A DNA stretch of 42,458 nt from positions 1 through 42,458 of the forward strand of contig NZ_JALEGT010000092.1 of assembly GCF_022763305.1 (NCBI RefSeq), written 5' to 3'. Origin of the DNA: Marivita sp. (GTDB taxonomy: Bacteria; Pseudomonadota; Alphaproteobacteria; Rhodobacterales; Rhodobacteraceae). The stretch's first letter is position 1, and each line of letters opens with the position of its first letter. Below are positions 26,763 through 35,012 of this stretch, piece by piece. The notes beneath the pieces are model-generated. The model was not told the origin of the DNA and did not search any database. It was given only the letters and a program-made list of their open reading frames with translations. The position numbers were made by a program, and so were the translations under genes.

Positions 26763-27686
26763 ATGACCCAATCCAGACTGCTTCCATCACTTGCCATTTT
26801 TGCAGCAACATTCGGGTCAGCGGCATATGCCGAGATCCCGCCATTCACCGCGCAATGCCCGACAGGGATCACGGTGACATGGGATCCCGCCGGGAACGTG
26901 CGCGTGAACGGAACCCCTGCGAGCGTGCGCATGTACAACCGCAACTATTTCGAAGCGACGGCAGGGGGCATTGATTTCCCCATCAGCACGGATGAAGACG
27001 GGAGCAACTTGCTCGTGGGATACAATCCGCCGGGCAACGCGGGTGGCTTCTGCACGATTGTGTCTCAGGGGTCTGCCTCGGGTCCGTCCGATACGACGGC
27101 CGGTGCCGACGGGCCGGACTTCTTCTCGATCAGTGTAAACGGCCGTCTCAATGTGCGGTCTTCGCCATCATCCTCAGCCTCGGTTGTCGGGAAATTGCCC
27201 AGTGGCACCGTCGTTCAGAACCTTGGCTGTCGCCAAAGCGAAGGGCGTACATGGTGTCACATCGCGGACGGAGACGCGTCCGGCTGGGCGGCTGCGGACT
27301 TCCTGTCCGAAACGAGCGGCCCGGTCCGTGGCGCCCGCGCGACACCGGTGGTGCAGGGGGGCGGAATGGCCAGTCATACCGTCGAACGGGTCAAATTCCC
27401 TCGTGGAGCCAGCGGTACGGAGTTCACCGACAGCCTCGATCCCGGGACCTCTCGTCGCTACTTGCTCAGGGCGCGCAATGGACAGTTTCTCTATTTCCGC
27501 CTTGCCGCAAACGGGACGGGCATGACCTATGTGATCTACAATCCCGATGGGTCCGTCCTGCTGGACGAGATGAGTTCCAACCAGGAATACCGCGGCCAGC
27601 TTTGGCAGTCCGGCGACCATATCATCGAGGTCTACAACACGTCGAACGGCGCGCAGTCTTACAACGTGATCTTCGGGATCAACTGA
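26763..27686 (+). CDS. Exported SH3-domain protein
   Basis: A 307-residue exported protein. ATG 26763 is preferred because AAGGA (26748-26752) lies 10 bases upstream; ATG 26754 would be too close to it. The signal peptide ends ..GSAAYA-EIPP. Residues about 20-100 form a cysteine-containing N-terminal domain (QCPTGITVTWDPAGNVRVNG). Residues about 122-185 are a bacterial SH3 domain (FFSISVNGRLNVRSSPSSSA, VVGKLPSGTVVQNLGCRQSEG, TWCHIADGDASGWAAADFL). The C-terminal 95 residues resemble a beta-sandwich (YLLRARNGQFLYFRLAANGT, YNVIFGIN), as in pre-peptidase-like domains. The neighbouring META/SH3 protein and lipoproteins suggest an envelope-associated set. Confidence 0.8.
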   Translation: MTQSRLLPSLAIFAATFGSAAYAEIPPFTAQCPTGITVTWDPAGNVRVNGTPASVRMYNRNYFEATAGGIDFPISTDEDGSNLLVGYNPPGNAGGFCTIVSQGSASGPSDTTAGADGPDFFSISVNGRLNVRSSPSSSASVVGKLPSGTVVQNLGCRQSEGRTWCHIADGDASGWAAADFLSETSGPVRGARATPVVQGGGMASHTVERVKFPRGASGTEFTDSLDPGTSRRYLLRARNGQFLYFRLAANGTGMTYVIYNPDGSVLLDEMSSNQEYRGQLWQSGDHIIEVYNTSNGAQSYNVIFGIN

Positions 27687-27731
27687 CGCGCGGTCATTCA
27701 AAAACCCAAAACAGCAAAGGAGAGGGATACC

Positions 27732-28079
27732 ATGCTGAACCCTATGAAACTCATCGGAGGCTTGAGCGCGCTGGCAGCTTTGACCGCATGCGTGGAAACA
27801 TCAGGGGGCTCCTCAAGTGCCCAGATGGCCCCGGCGGCTGGCGGTCTGCCCTTCATCGAAGGTAGTTTCGGAGCGAGCGATGCTGCAACCAATGCGTGCC
27901 TCACTCTGCTGACGTCGCAGACAACCGGCGGTGTGCGCGTGGTCGGCTCAGAGTTTTCGCAGGCCAACAGTGTGGTCTACATGCGCGTCGGGGCAAACGG
28001 TGCGCCGTGGCGCTGTCTGGTCGGGGATGACGGAAGCAACCCGTCGACGATGTTCATGGGAAGCGAAGGGTCGCTTTGA
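27732..28079 (+). CDS. Small lipoprotein (paralogue A)
   Basis: A 115-residue predicted lipoprotein with a strong AAAGGAGAGGG ribosome site a few bases upstream. The signal sequence MLNPMKLIGGLSALAALTAC ends in the lipobox LTAC; mature Cys is residue 20, followed by VETSGGSSS. The mature part has two further cysteines, in NACLTLL and RCLVGDDGS. The lipobox surroundings and the C-terminal C-x-(V/I)-x-DDGS segment are shared with the lipoprotein at 28249. Function unknown. It probably sits in the outer or inner membrane leaflet facing the periplasm. Confidence 0.8.
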   Translation: MLNPMKLIGGLSALAALTACVETSGGSSSAQMAPAAGGLPFIEGSFGASDAATNACLTLLTSQTTGGVRVVGSEFSQANSVVYMRVGANGAPWRCLVGDDGSNPSTMFMGSEGSL

Positions 28080-28098
28080 TCTTGTCGGTTTGAGCAAT

Positions 28099-28127
28099 CC
28101 CCCGCGCCGCACTGCTGTGCGCGGGGG
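28099..28127 (+). terminator. GC-rich hairpin after lipoprotein A
   Basis: A perfect 9-base inverted repeat, CCCCCGCGC (28099-28107) and GCGCGGGGG (28119-28127), with an 11-base loop, begins about 20 bases after the lipoprotein stop. There is no T-tract after it, so it may be an attenuating or RNA-stabilising stem rather than a classical terminator. Confidence 0.5.
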
Positions 28128-28248
28128 CAATGCAGACTGCTGACCCAAGAGGGTCGATACCGCCGCGCAAGCAGCGGCGTTTGATGTGAGCGCCTTCGGC
28201 CAAGGGACGGGGTTTCATCAAAGGGTCTAAAGAAAAGAAAGGGACAGA

Positions 28249-28548
28249 ATGAAGACGATGTTCCAAGCTACGATCGGCGTTGTGGCGCTGGGCGGTCTCG
28301 TTGGGTGTGTCGAAACAACCGGGTCCGGCAGTACTCCGAGCGGGGTCGTCGCTCCGCCGGGTATGGTTGACGAATGCATCCGGCAAATCCGCGTTGGCCA
28401 ACCCGATGCCAGCATCAACACACGCGCGCCGATCACCGCCGGGCCGGACAATCGGGTTTTTGTGGGCATGAGTGTCAACGAGGCGAGCTATGGTTGCCGG
28501 ATCGAAGATGACGGCAGCTATACCGCCTTTCCGCAGTTCGCCAACTGA
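28249..28548 (+). CDS. Small lipoprotein (paralogue B)
   Basis: A 99-residue predicted lipoprotein. The signal sequence MKTMFQATIGVVALGGLVGC ends in lipobox LVGC with mature Cys20, followed by VETTGSGS. This matches paralogue A (CVETSGGSS) in position and sequence. The mature region again has two cysteines (DECIRQI and YGCRIEDDGSYTAF), the second in the same C-x-x-x-DDGS context. The pair probably arose by duplication. A run of AAGAAAGGGAC before the ATG supplies the ribosome site. Function unknown. Confidence 0.78.
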   Translation: MKTMFQATIGVVALGGLVGCVETTGSGSTPSGVVAPPGMVDECIRQIRVGQPDASINTRAPITAGPDNRVFVGMSVNEASYGCRIEDDGSYTAFPQFAN

Positions 28549-28555
28549 GCCTTGA

Positions 28556-28822
28556 ATGGCGTCCGCGTGCAGATGGATCGTTCGGATCGCCTGGGCCTAT
28601 TACCTCGGGGCGCTGGCGTTGCTCCTGATCGGAACCTTCGGGCTTTTCGGTCAGGAGCGTGACCCCTTGTCAGCCGTTTTCCTGATCCCGATTGGCGTGC
28701 CATGGATATTCTGGCTCGATGGGCTGAGCGAGACTTTGAAACCGTGGGCCGCAGCTTTTGCACCTGTGCTGAATCTGATCATCCTCGGAACTCTATGCCG
28801 ACTGATCGGCAGGAAGTCATGA
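28556..28822 (+). CDS. Small hydrophobic membrane protein
   Basis: An 88-residue protein with probably three hydrophobic segments: about residues 8-30 (VRIAWAYYLGALALLLIGTF), 38-55 (LSAVFLIPIGVPWIFWL) and 63-82 (WAAAFAPVLNLIILGTLC). It starts 7 bases after lipoprotein B's stop, with only a weak ribosome site. It is not recognised as a known family and could be an accessory of the neighbouring membrane gene. Codon use is consistent with coding, but the support is modest. Confidence 0.6.
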   Translation: MASACRWIVRIAWAYYLGALALLLIGTFGLFGQERDPLSAVFLIPIGVPWIFWLDGLSETLKPWAAAFAPVLNLIILGTLCRLIGRKS

Positions 28823-28867
28823 CAAGCCCGTGCCGATCACCATCGAGATCTTCAAGGCACGTATGAC

Positions 28868-29629
28868 ATGACGATCTCCGTCAAGGCGCAGCGTTCCGGT
28901 CCCGAGGCCTTGGCGTATCCCCGAGCACGCTTGGTCTGGCTGGATTTGGCCCGCACGATTGCGCTTCTGGCCATGATCGTCTTTCACTTCGCGCGCGACC
29001 TGGAAATCTTCGGGTATATCGACGCCGGGACCACCTTGCGCGGTGGCTGGGCTTTGTCCGCACGATGGATCGCGGGCACGTTCATAGTCCTTTCGGGGAT
29101 CAGTTTTGTGTTGGCGCATGGCGCGGACATGCGTTGGCAAGCTTGGGCGCGGCGCGTTTTTCAAATCACGTTGGCTGCGGCATTGGTCAGTGTCGCGACA
29201 TATATCGCGTTTCCGGACCGGTTTGTTTATTTCGGTATTCTCCACCTGATCGCCGTATCCAGTATCCTCGGCGTCGTGCTGCTGCATTTACCGGGTCTGG
29301 TTCTGCTGGTTTTGGCAGGACTGATCCTGCTCATGCAAAGCACCGTCCCGGACCTTTTTCATACGCCCTGGCTGGCATGGACCGGACTGAGCACATCTAT
29401 CCGGCCCTCGCTTGATTTTCTGCCGCTGGTCCCCTGGTTTTCCGGTTTTGTCGCAGGCATGGCCGCTGCGAAACTGATCCCGCTGGCCAAGCTTGATGTT
29501 CGCGGGGCGCCTCGAACCTTGATCGCATCAATGTCTTGGCCCGGACGACACAGTCTGGCGGTGTATCTTCTCCATCAGCCGCTCTTGCTGGGAAGCATAT
29601 GGCTCTTCACGAAGCTCCCGGCATGGTAG
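28868..29629 (+). CDS. DUF1624 (heparan-alpha-glucosaminide acetyltransferase-like) membrane protein
   Basis: A 253-residue polytopic membrane protein with about seven helices. The opening RLVWLDLARTIALLAMIVFH with FARDLEIFG is characteristic of DUF1624/HGSNAT-like acyltransferases, where the histidine after the first helix is functionally important. FGILHLIAVSSILGVVLLHL and a C-terminal SWPGRHSLAVYLLHQPLLLG are further family marks. Members are thought to transfer acyl groups to sugars across membranes, but the substrate is unknown. Length is normal for the bacterial family. It is the last plus-strand gene before the convergent catabolic operon. Confidence 0.88.
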   Translation: MTISVKAQRSGPEALAYPRARLVWLDLARTIALLAMIVFHFARDLEIFGYIDAGTTLRGGWALSARWIAGTFIVLSGISFVLAHGADMRWQAWARRVFQITLAAALVSVATYIAFPDRFVYFGILHLIAVSSILGVVLLHLPGLVLLVLAGLILLMQSTVPDLFHTPWLAWTGLSTSIRPSLDFLPLVPWFSGFVAGMAAAKLIPLAKLDVRGAPRTLIASMSWPGRHSLAVYLLHQPLLLGSIWLFTKLPAW

Positions 29630-29753
29630 TGTGTACCCGCCTCAAACATGGTCCGCCGCGCAAGGCGGCTCCGATCCTGAACGGACGTGTCCGAAAAATG
29701 GAGAACACCAAAGTCCGCCTGTCCTTTGCCGCCTGAGCGTGGCGCATCGGTGT

Positions 29754-30635
29754 TCAGCCCAAGCGCGCCTGATAGTGGTCGAAAGTTCTGCGGACACCCT
29801 CGGCAAGGCTGACCCCGGGCCAGGTCCCGATCAGCCGCAGCAGTGGTCCGTTGTCCAGTTCGGGTGGGGACGGGCGCAGGGTCTTCGATGGGGTGATCCT
29901 CGCGTCCGGCGCAAGGGCGAGGATCGCGGCGATCACGTCATCGGTGCTTTCTACCTGCGTTGTCAGGTCGCTGACGACTGGGCCATCCGGCGTGGCGTGC
30001 AGGCAACGCATCATGATCTCCGTCACTTCGTCCACATGCTGAAAACACATGCGGCTGGCAAATGGCATCGTGTAGGGATGACCTTCTGCAGCGGCCTTGA
30101 TCGCAAGGGTGATGGCTGCTGTCTCTCCGACCTCGCGACCGGGGCCATAGACGACATTCGGGCGCAGGCCGACCGATGGCAGACCGTGGTCGAGGAAATA
30201 AACCTTGGACGCCTCCTCGCAGGCGCGTTTCCAGACGCCGTAGAGATTGTGCGGACCGTCATGCGGCGGGCGGGGGCGGGCGGCGATGGAACTTGTGTAA
30301 AGGAACCTGCCGATGCCCAGCCGCCGCGCAACGTCGAGCATGTTGAGATGACCGATCACGTTGACCTCCGCCCCCAGGGCCGGAGTGTCGCGGCAGGCGG
30401 GGATCACCAAAGCCGCCAGATGGACGATGGCGCGGATCGCGTGGGTCTCGGCGATGGTGGTCACGGCGGCGGAGTCGCGAATGTCCCCCGCAAGATGTGT
30501 GGCGCGGGCGTCGCCTTGGGCCGCTTTCAAGTCAAGTGTGACGACGGTTTCCCCGGCATCAAGCAGCCGGGCCGTCAGCGCACGACCAAGAAAGCCGCCG
30601 CCGCCGGTAACAAGGACTGGGCCGATCCCGCTCAT
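29754..30635 (-). CDS. NAD-dependent epimerase/dehydratase (extended SDR)
   Basis: A 293-residue extended SDR with the NAD-binding motif VLVTGGGGFLGRAL at the N-terminus, the segment IVHLAALVIPACRD, and the catalytic triad region YTSSIAARP ... NLYGVWK (Y-x3-K). RPNVVYGPGR is typical of sugar-nucleotide or uronate-type dehydrogenase/epimerases. Start 30635 gives an ATGA overlap with the preceding SDR; an ATG two codons upstream is also possible. It is the last gene of the minus-strand TRAP/catabolic operon, so oxidation or epimerisation of a sugar acid is likely (for example uronate-dehydrogenase-type chemistry); the substrate is not proven. Confidence 0.88.
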   Translation of the reverse strand: MSGIGPVLVTGGGGFLGRALTARLLDAGETVVTLDLKAAQGDARATHLAGDIRDSAAVTTIAETHAIRAIVHLAALVIPACRDTPALGAEVNVIGHLNMLDVARRLGIGRFLYTSSIAARPRPPHDGPHNLYGVWKRACEEASKVYFLDHGLPSVGLRPNVVYGPGREVGETAAITLAIKAAAEGHPYTMPFASRMCFQHVDEVTEIMMRCLHATPDGPVVSDLTTQVESTDDVIAAILALAPDARITPSKTLRPSPPELDNGPLLRLIGTWPGVSLAEGVRRTFDHYQARLG

Positions 30636-31399
30636 GAACACATCCCCTGACCGCCGTTCACGTCGAGCAATTGGCCGGTGATGAAACCCGCTTCCTCGGA
30701 TGCGAGAAAGGCCACCGCCGCCGCGACATCCTCGACTCGGCCATTACGGCGCATCGGGATCTGCGCCAGCGCCGCGTCGCGTTCTGCCTGTGTCATGCGT
30801 TCCGACAGCAGCCGGTCCACCCGGGGCGTCAGGATCGCGCCGGGGCAGACGGCGTTGCAGGTGATGCCATGCGGGCCGAATTCCTGTGCCAGTTGCAGCG
30901 TCATGGATTGCACCGCGCCCTTGGCCGCGACGTAGTTCGCGCCGGTGAACAGACTTCCTTAGCGTCCCGCCTTGGACCCGAGGTTGATGATCCGGCCAAA
31001 CCCCCGTTCCAGCATGTGCGGCAGCACGGCCCGTGTCAGGCGCACGGCGGCGGTCACGTTGAGCGCCATGACCGTCTCCCAGTGCGTGTCTGTTTCTTCG
31101 AGGAATGGCCGGGGCGTGTGCAGCGACCCGCCTGCGTTGTTGACCAGCGTGTCGAAGCGCAGACCGTCGTCCGACAGGTGTGCCACAACGGCGCGGATCT
31201 CGTCTGCGTCCATCAGGTCGACACCTTCGAACCGGATGCCGGCCGCTCCGGGCCTGTCTTGCGCTATGGCGATGGCCTCGGCGTTCTTGTCGAGCACTAC
31301 GACCGTGGCGCCTTCGGCCGAAAGGCGCTCGGCCATGGCAAGGCCCAGCCCGTCCGCAGCGGCAGAGATCAGGGCGGTGCGGTTTTCGAAACGGCGCAT
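30632..31399 (-). pseudogene. SDR oxidoreductase interrupted by an in-frame stop
   Basis: A classical short-chain dehydrogenase of about 255 codons, broken by a single TAA at 30959-30961. The N-terminal part has the cofactor loop ALISAAADGLGLAMAERL and the NNAGG motif. After the stop the same frame continues without any shift: GSLFTGANYVAAKGAVQSMT, with the catalytic Y-x3-K, then GPHGITCNAVCPGAILTPRV and the usual C-terminus FITGQLLDVNGGQGM. The stop lies between SKAGR and GSLFTG, just before the catalytic tyrosine, so the truncated product cannot be active. Start ATG 31399 has AGGGA upstream; GTG 31411 overlaps the ThDP gene's stop. It could be a sequencing error or a recent nonsense mutation. 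Confidence 0.85.
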
Positions 31400-31407
31400 C
31401 TGGTCCC

Positions 31408-33099
31408 TCACAACGTTGCGTAGTCCGAACAGTCCCGGTGACTGGCCGCCGGATCGACCTTGGCGTCGATCACAACCGGGCCACCCATCGCATGCGCCTC
31501 GCGCAGCGCATCGCCCATCTGATCACCCTCCGTGATCGTCAGGCCCTTGCCGCCCAGCCCCTCGGCCACCTTGGCGAAATCGTGGTCGAGGAAATCCACC
31601 GCGATCTTCTGGTTGCCCAGATTGTCGCGCACCATGCCGAGGCCTGCATTGTTTGCCACCACATAGACCACATCCAGCCCGCGTTCGGCTGCGGTGGCGA
31701 TGGCATCCATCGTCATGACGAAACCGCCGTCGCCGATAACGCCTGTCACGCGCTTGTCGGGGGCAACGACCTTGGCACCCGTTGCCGCCGGTGTCGACCA
31801 GCCCATGCCGCCGATGCCGCCCGGTGCAATGAGCTGGTTGGGGTGGCGCAAGGGCAGGCGCGTGGTGGCCCAGATCCGGTTTGTGCCCGCGTCGAGTGTC
31901 AGAAGGTCATTCCCGGTCAGGAAGCCCTGCAATCCGCGCATGATGTCGGCGTAATGCATGGTGCCGGGGCGGGTGGGGAACACCGGCAGCACGCCATAAT
32001 CGTTCTCGGTCTTGATGCGTGCAATGGCCTCTTTGCGTTTCGCGACCAGCGCCGCGTCATGGGGCCGCGTGTTGTTCAGAAGGGTCGCGACCTCGCCCAC
32101 ATCGCCCGTCACGGCCTGATCGACGGGCACGACCCAACCGGCATTGAGCGGATCGTGATCGACCTGGATGATGGTCTGCTCGCCCGGCCGGATCATCTTT
32201 TCGTCGCGGAAACGCGTGTATTCCGGTCCAAGCGAACATCCCAGCACAAGGATCACATCAGCCGCCTGCACCGCACGGTTGGCTGCAGCAGACCCCCAGG
32301 TGCCCATCATGCCGGTGGCGACGTCGCAGGTCTCGTCAATCGTGCCCTTGCCATGATAGCTCGACGCGATGGCGATCCCGTTTCTTTCGGCATAGGCTTG
32401 GAGCGTGGGCCCGCAACGCGTCGCATAGACGCCGTTGCCGACGATGATCACGGGGTGCTCTGCGTTTTCCAGCGTGTCGGCGATCCGGCCCACCGCCTCG
32501 CGATCCGGGCGCGGCGGCGTGTAGCGCAGGTGGCCCTCCACATCGTACAGCCGTGCGCGGGGATGCTCGGGCATTTCCTGCTTGATGACATTCGTGCGCA
32601 TCACCACCGCCGCCGGACCCTGCCGGGGCGTCATTGCGTGTTTGACCGCCAATTGCGTGCCATAGACGGCCTCGGTCGGGGTGGTCGCGTAGGTGGCGTA
32701 TTTCGTCATGGTCTTGAGAACGGCAAAGGCGTCGGCGGCACCGTAATCACCGGTCATCGTCTGGTAGACGCCATGCTGAGCAAACCCGTCATAACACGAT
32801 GTGTCGGTCAGAACGACCATCGGCGAGGACGAGAAATAGCCCTCGAGGATGCCGAAGGCTCCGGTCGAGGTGGCAAACGGGCCTTGTGCCATCAAGAGCC
32901 CCGGCTTGCCGGTCATCTTGCCCGCGACCTGTGCCATGACGCTTGCGCTTTGTTCACTGCGGGCGAGCACCACATCGAATTCGTCCCGACGGGCGTGAAA
33001 CGCGGGAAGCGACCAGGTGATACCAAGGCCGGGAAGCGTGAATCCGCGCGTGATGCCCGCGTCGAGAAAGGTGGCGATGACGCCTTCGTTGGTCAGCAT
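31408..33099 (-). CDS. Thiamine-diphosphate-dependent enzyme (acetolactate-synthase-like)
   Basis: A 563-residue ThDP enzyme of the acetolactate synthase/glyoxylate carboligase superfamily. The catalytic Glu is E49 in ARSEQSASVMAQ. The central domain runs about residues 190-325 (VIIVGNGVYAT, DVILVLGCSLGPEYTRFRDE). The ThDP-Mg motif is GDGGF at 456-460, with the NN pair about 24 residues later in VVANNAGLGM. All parts for C-C lyase or carboligase chemistry are present, but substrate residues are not diagnostic. It is encoded 12 bases after DctM and just before the broken SDR, so it probably processes the compound imported by the TRAP system. Confidence 0.9.
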   Translation of the reverse strand: MLTNEGVIATFLDAGITRGFTLPGLGITWSLPAFHARRDEFDVVLARSEQSASVMAQVAGKMTGKPGLLMAQGPFATSTGAFGILEGYFSSSPMVVLTDTSCYDGFAQHGVYQTMTGDYGAADAFAVLKTMTKYATYATTPTEAVYGTQLAVKHAMTPRQGPAAVVMRTNVIKQEMPEHPRARLYDVEGHLRYTPPRPDREAVGRIADTLENAEHPVIIVGNGVYATRCGPTLQAYAERNGIAIASSYHGKGTIDETCDVATGMMGTWGSAAANRAVQAADVILVLGCSLGPEYTRFRDEKMIRPGEQTIIQVDHDPLNAGWVVPVDQAVTGDVGEVATLLNNTRPHDAALVAKRKEAIARIKTENDYGVLPVFPTRPGTMHYADIMRGLQGFLTGNDLLTLDAGTNRIWATTRLPLRHPNQLIAPGGIGGMGWSTPAATGAKVVAPDKRVTGVIGDGGFVMTMDAIATAAERGLDVVYVVANNAGLGMVRDNLGNQKIAVDFLDHDFAKVAEGLGGKGLTITEGDQMGDALREAHAMGGPVVIDAKVDPAASHRDCSDYATL

Positions 33100-33111
33100 G
33101 AGGGATGGTCC

Positions 33112-34377
33112 TTACTTGAACGACAGCAGGAACAGGCTGATCTGTGGGAAAAACAGGATCAGCAGCAGTCCTACGACAATGGTGGCGATGAAGGGCAGAA
33201 CCCGTTTCGAAACCTGTTCGATGGTCAGTCCCGATATGCCGCAGGCGACGAATAGGTTCACGCCCAGCGGTGGTGTGAGAAACCCGATCTCGGAGGTGAC
33301 GACGAGGATGATGCCGAAATGAACCGGGTCGATGCCCAACTGCTTGATCAGCGGCAACAGGATCGGGGTCAGGATGATGACCGTCGACAGGGTCTCCATA
33401 AAGGTGCCGAGAACGATCAGGATGGCCGCGATCAGCAGCAGCATCAGGATCGGGTCGCTGGTGATGTCCAGAAGGGCCGCCGCGATTTTCTGCGGGATCA
33501 GGTTCAGCGCCAGGAACTCGCCAAAGAAGATGGCCGTGCCCATAATGACGATCAGCCCGCCGCAGACCGTGCTGGCCTCCGACAGCGATGCCCAGATGTC
33601 GGTCAGTCCGATGCTGCGCTTGATCACGACCCCGACCAGCAGCGCATAGGCCACGGCAACGACCGACGCCTCGACCGGCGTGAAGATGCCGCCATAGATC
33701 CCGCCGAGAATGACGAAAGGTGTGGCCAGCGAGAACTTGGCGTTCCACAGCGCAGTCAGGAACTCGCGCCGGTCGAATTGCCGGACCGACCCGCGGTACC
33801 CGTTCCGGCGCGACAGAAACCATGTTGTCGCCACCAGCAAGGCACCCATCAGGATGCCGGGCAACAGCCCCGCGAGGAAAAGATCGCCGATCGAAACCGA
33901 TGCTAGCACGCCGTAGACGATCATCGGATTGGAGGGCGGCAGAAGAATGCCAAGCGTTCCGCCTGACGAGGCGACGGCTGCCGCGAAATCCTTGGGGTAT
34001 CCGTCGTCCTTCATGGCCGGGATCAGCAGCGTGCCGATGGCCGCGACCGTGCCCGGACCCGACCCCGAGATGGCCGCGAAGAACATGCAACTCAGGATTG
34101 TCACGATGGCCAGCCCGCCATAGGCCTGCCCGACGATGGCGCGCATCACGTCGATGATGTCTCGGGTGATCCCGGCGCGGCTCATGATGGCGCCGGCCAG
34201 CACGAAATTCGGAATGGCGAGCAGGGGGAACTTGTCGACCCCATCGAAAAGGCTGTGCGCCAGCGACTCCAGCGGAATGGGCGAGGTCAGAAGCTCGATC
34301 AGGGAAGGCACGCCCAGCGTGGCAAAGATTGGCACACCGAGCATCAGGCAGCCGAGGAAGACAAGGATGAAGATCAT
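33112..34377 (-). CDS. dctM: TRAP transporter large permease (DctM)
   Basis: A 421-residue integral membrane protein with about twelve helices, the usual size of DctM. Characteristic segments are FPLLAIPNFVLAGAIMSRAG near the N-terminus, SGSGPGTVAAIGTLLIPAMK, GTLGILLPPSNPMIVYGVLA and the C-terminal GFLTPPLGVNLFVACGISGL. It forms the sodium-coupled translocation unit together with DctQ, whose stop overlaps its ATG by four bases (34374-34377). The ligand is set by the DctP protein encoded upstream. Confidence 0.95.
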   Translation of the reverse strand: MIFILVFLGCLMLGVPIFATLGVPSLIELLTSPIPLESLAHSLFDGVDKFPLLAIPNFVLAGAIMSRAGITRDIIDVMRAIVGQAYGGLAIVTILSCMFFAAISGSGPGTVAAIGTLLIPAMKDDGYPKDFAAAVASSGGTLGILLPPSNPMIVYGVLASVSIGDLFLAGLLPGILMGALLVATTWFLSRRNGYRGSVRQFDRREFLTALWNAKFSLATPFVILGGIYGGIFTPVEASVVAVAYALLVGVVIKRSIGLTDIWASLSEASTVCGGLIVIMGTAIFFGEFLALNLIPQKIAAALLDITSDPILMLLLIAAILIVLGTFMETLSTVIILTPILLPLIKQLGIDPVHFGIILVVTSEIGFLTPPLGVNLFVACGISGLTIEQVSKRVLPFIATIVVGLLLILFFPQISLFLLSFK

Positions 34378-34901
34378 GCCCCGTCCTCCGCGCTTGAGAC
34401 GGCATCACCGGCCTCGTCCGCAACGATCGGCGTTCCGTACCGCCAATGCATCCATTGACGCTGGACGATGCGCAGGATCATCAGCGCATGGGCCACCGGG
34501 ATGATCAGGTAAAGCCACGAAAGCGGCAGGAAGAGCGCGGTCGAATAGACCGGGAATTTCAGCATCCGCAGAAACAGCAGGATACCGGCCCAGACGACAA
34601 ACGCATTGAAGACGATCCAGATCGCGTCCGCCAGCAGCAGCGCGACCGAGCGCCCGCCCGGGAACCAGCGGATGAACAGCGTCACCCTGATATGGGTGCC
34701 CCGTTGCGCGGCAAGACTGGCCGAGATGTAGACGAAGATGACAAAGGCGAAGCGCGAGATTTCCTCGCTCCAGGTCAGACCGGTTTGCAGCGCGTATCGG
34801 AAAAAGACCTGCAGCCCGAGCACGACCACAAGCAGCGCGAGGGACAGGTTCGCAAAAACCAGTTCGAAACGGTCGAGATAGCGTGACAGGCGGCCGGTCA
34901 T
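34374..34901 (-). CDS. dctQ: TRAP transporter small permease (DctQ)
   Basis: A 175-residue membrane protein with four helices, the expected size of DctQ. VFANLSLALLVVVLGLQVFF is followed by RYALQTGLTWSEEISRFAFV, the family signature (R-Y...W-x-E-E-x-x-R), and then QRGTHIRVTLFIRW. The C-terminal tail of about 25 residues is hydrophilic. It is encoded between DctP (111 bases upstream) and DctM (overlapping). DctQ associates with DctM in the membrane. Confidence 0.93.
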   Translation of the reverse strand: MTGRLSRYLDRFELVFANLSLALLVVVLGLQVFFRYALQTGLTWSEEISRFAFVIFVYISASLAAQRGTHIRVTLFIRWFPGGRSVALLLADAIWIVFNAFVVWAGILLFLRMLKFPVYSTALFLPLSWLYLIIPVAHALMILRIVQRQWMHWRYGTPIVADEAGDAVSSAEDGA

Positions 34902-35012
34902 CGGCGCACTCCTCGGGGTCGGGTCTGAGTGGCGTTTGCAGGTCCCGCGCCCGGACCATGCGATCCGGATGCGGGAGCGTCAGGCGTGAGTGGTGGTCGC
35001 GAAGGCCGGCAA

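Noticed and set aside
29653-29668. Short hairpin CCGCC/GGCGG after the DUF1624 gene as a bidirectional terminator
   Set aside because: Arms of only five bases and no T-tract; too weak to call.
31180-33255. A 691-codon plus-strand frame opposite the ThDP enzyme gene
   Set aside because: The minus-strand product has complete ThDP-enzyme motifs and operon context; the plus-strand frame is low-complexity and has no ribosome site.
32954-34423. A 489-codon minus-strand frame overlapping DctM in another frame
   Set aside because: DctM and DctQ in the neighbouring frames have family motifs and helices; this frame is Arg/His-rich and would overlap both.
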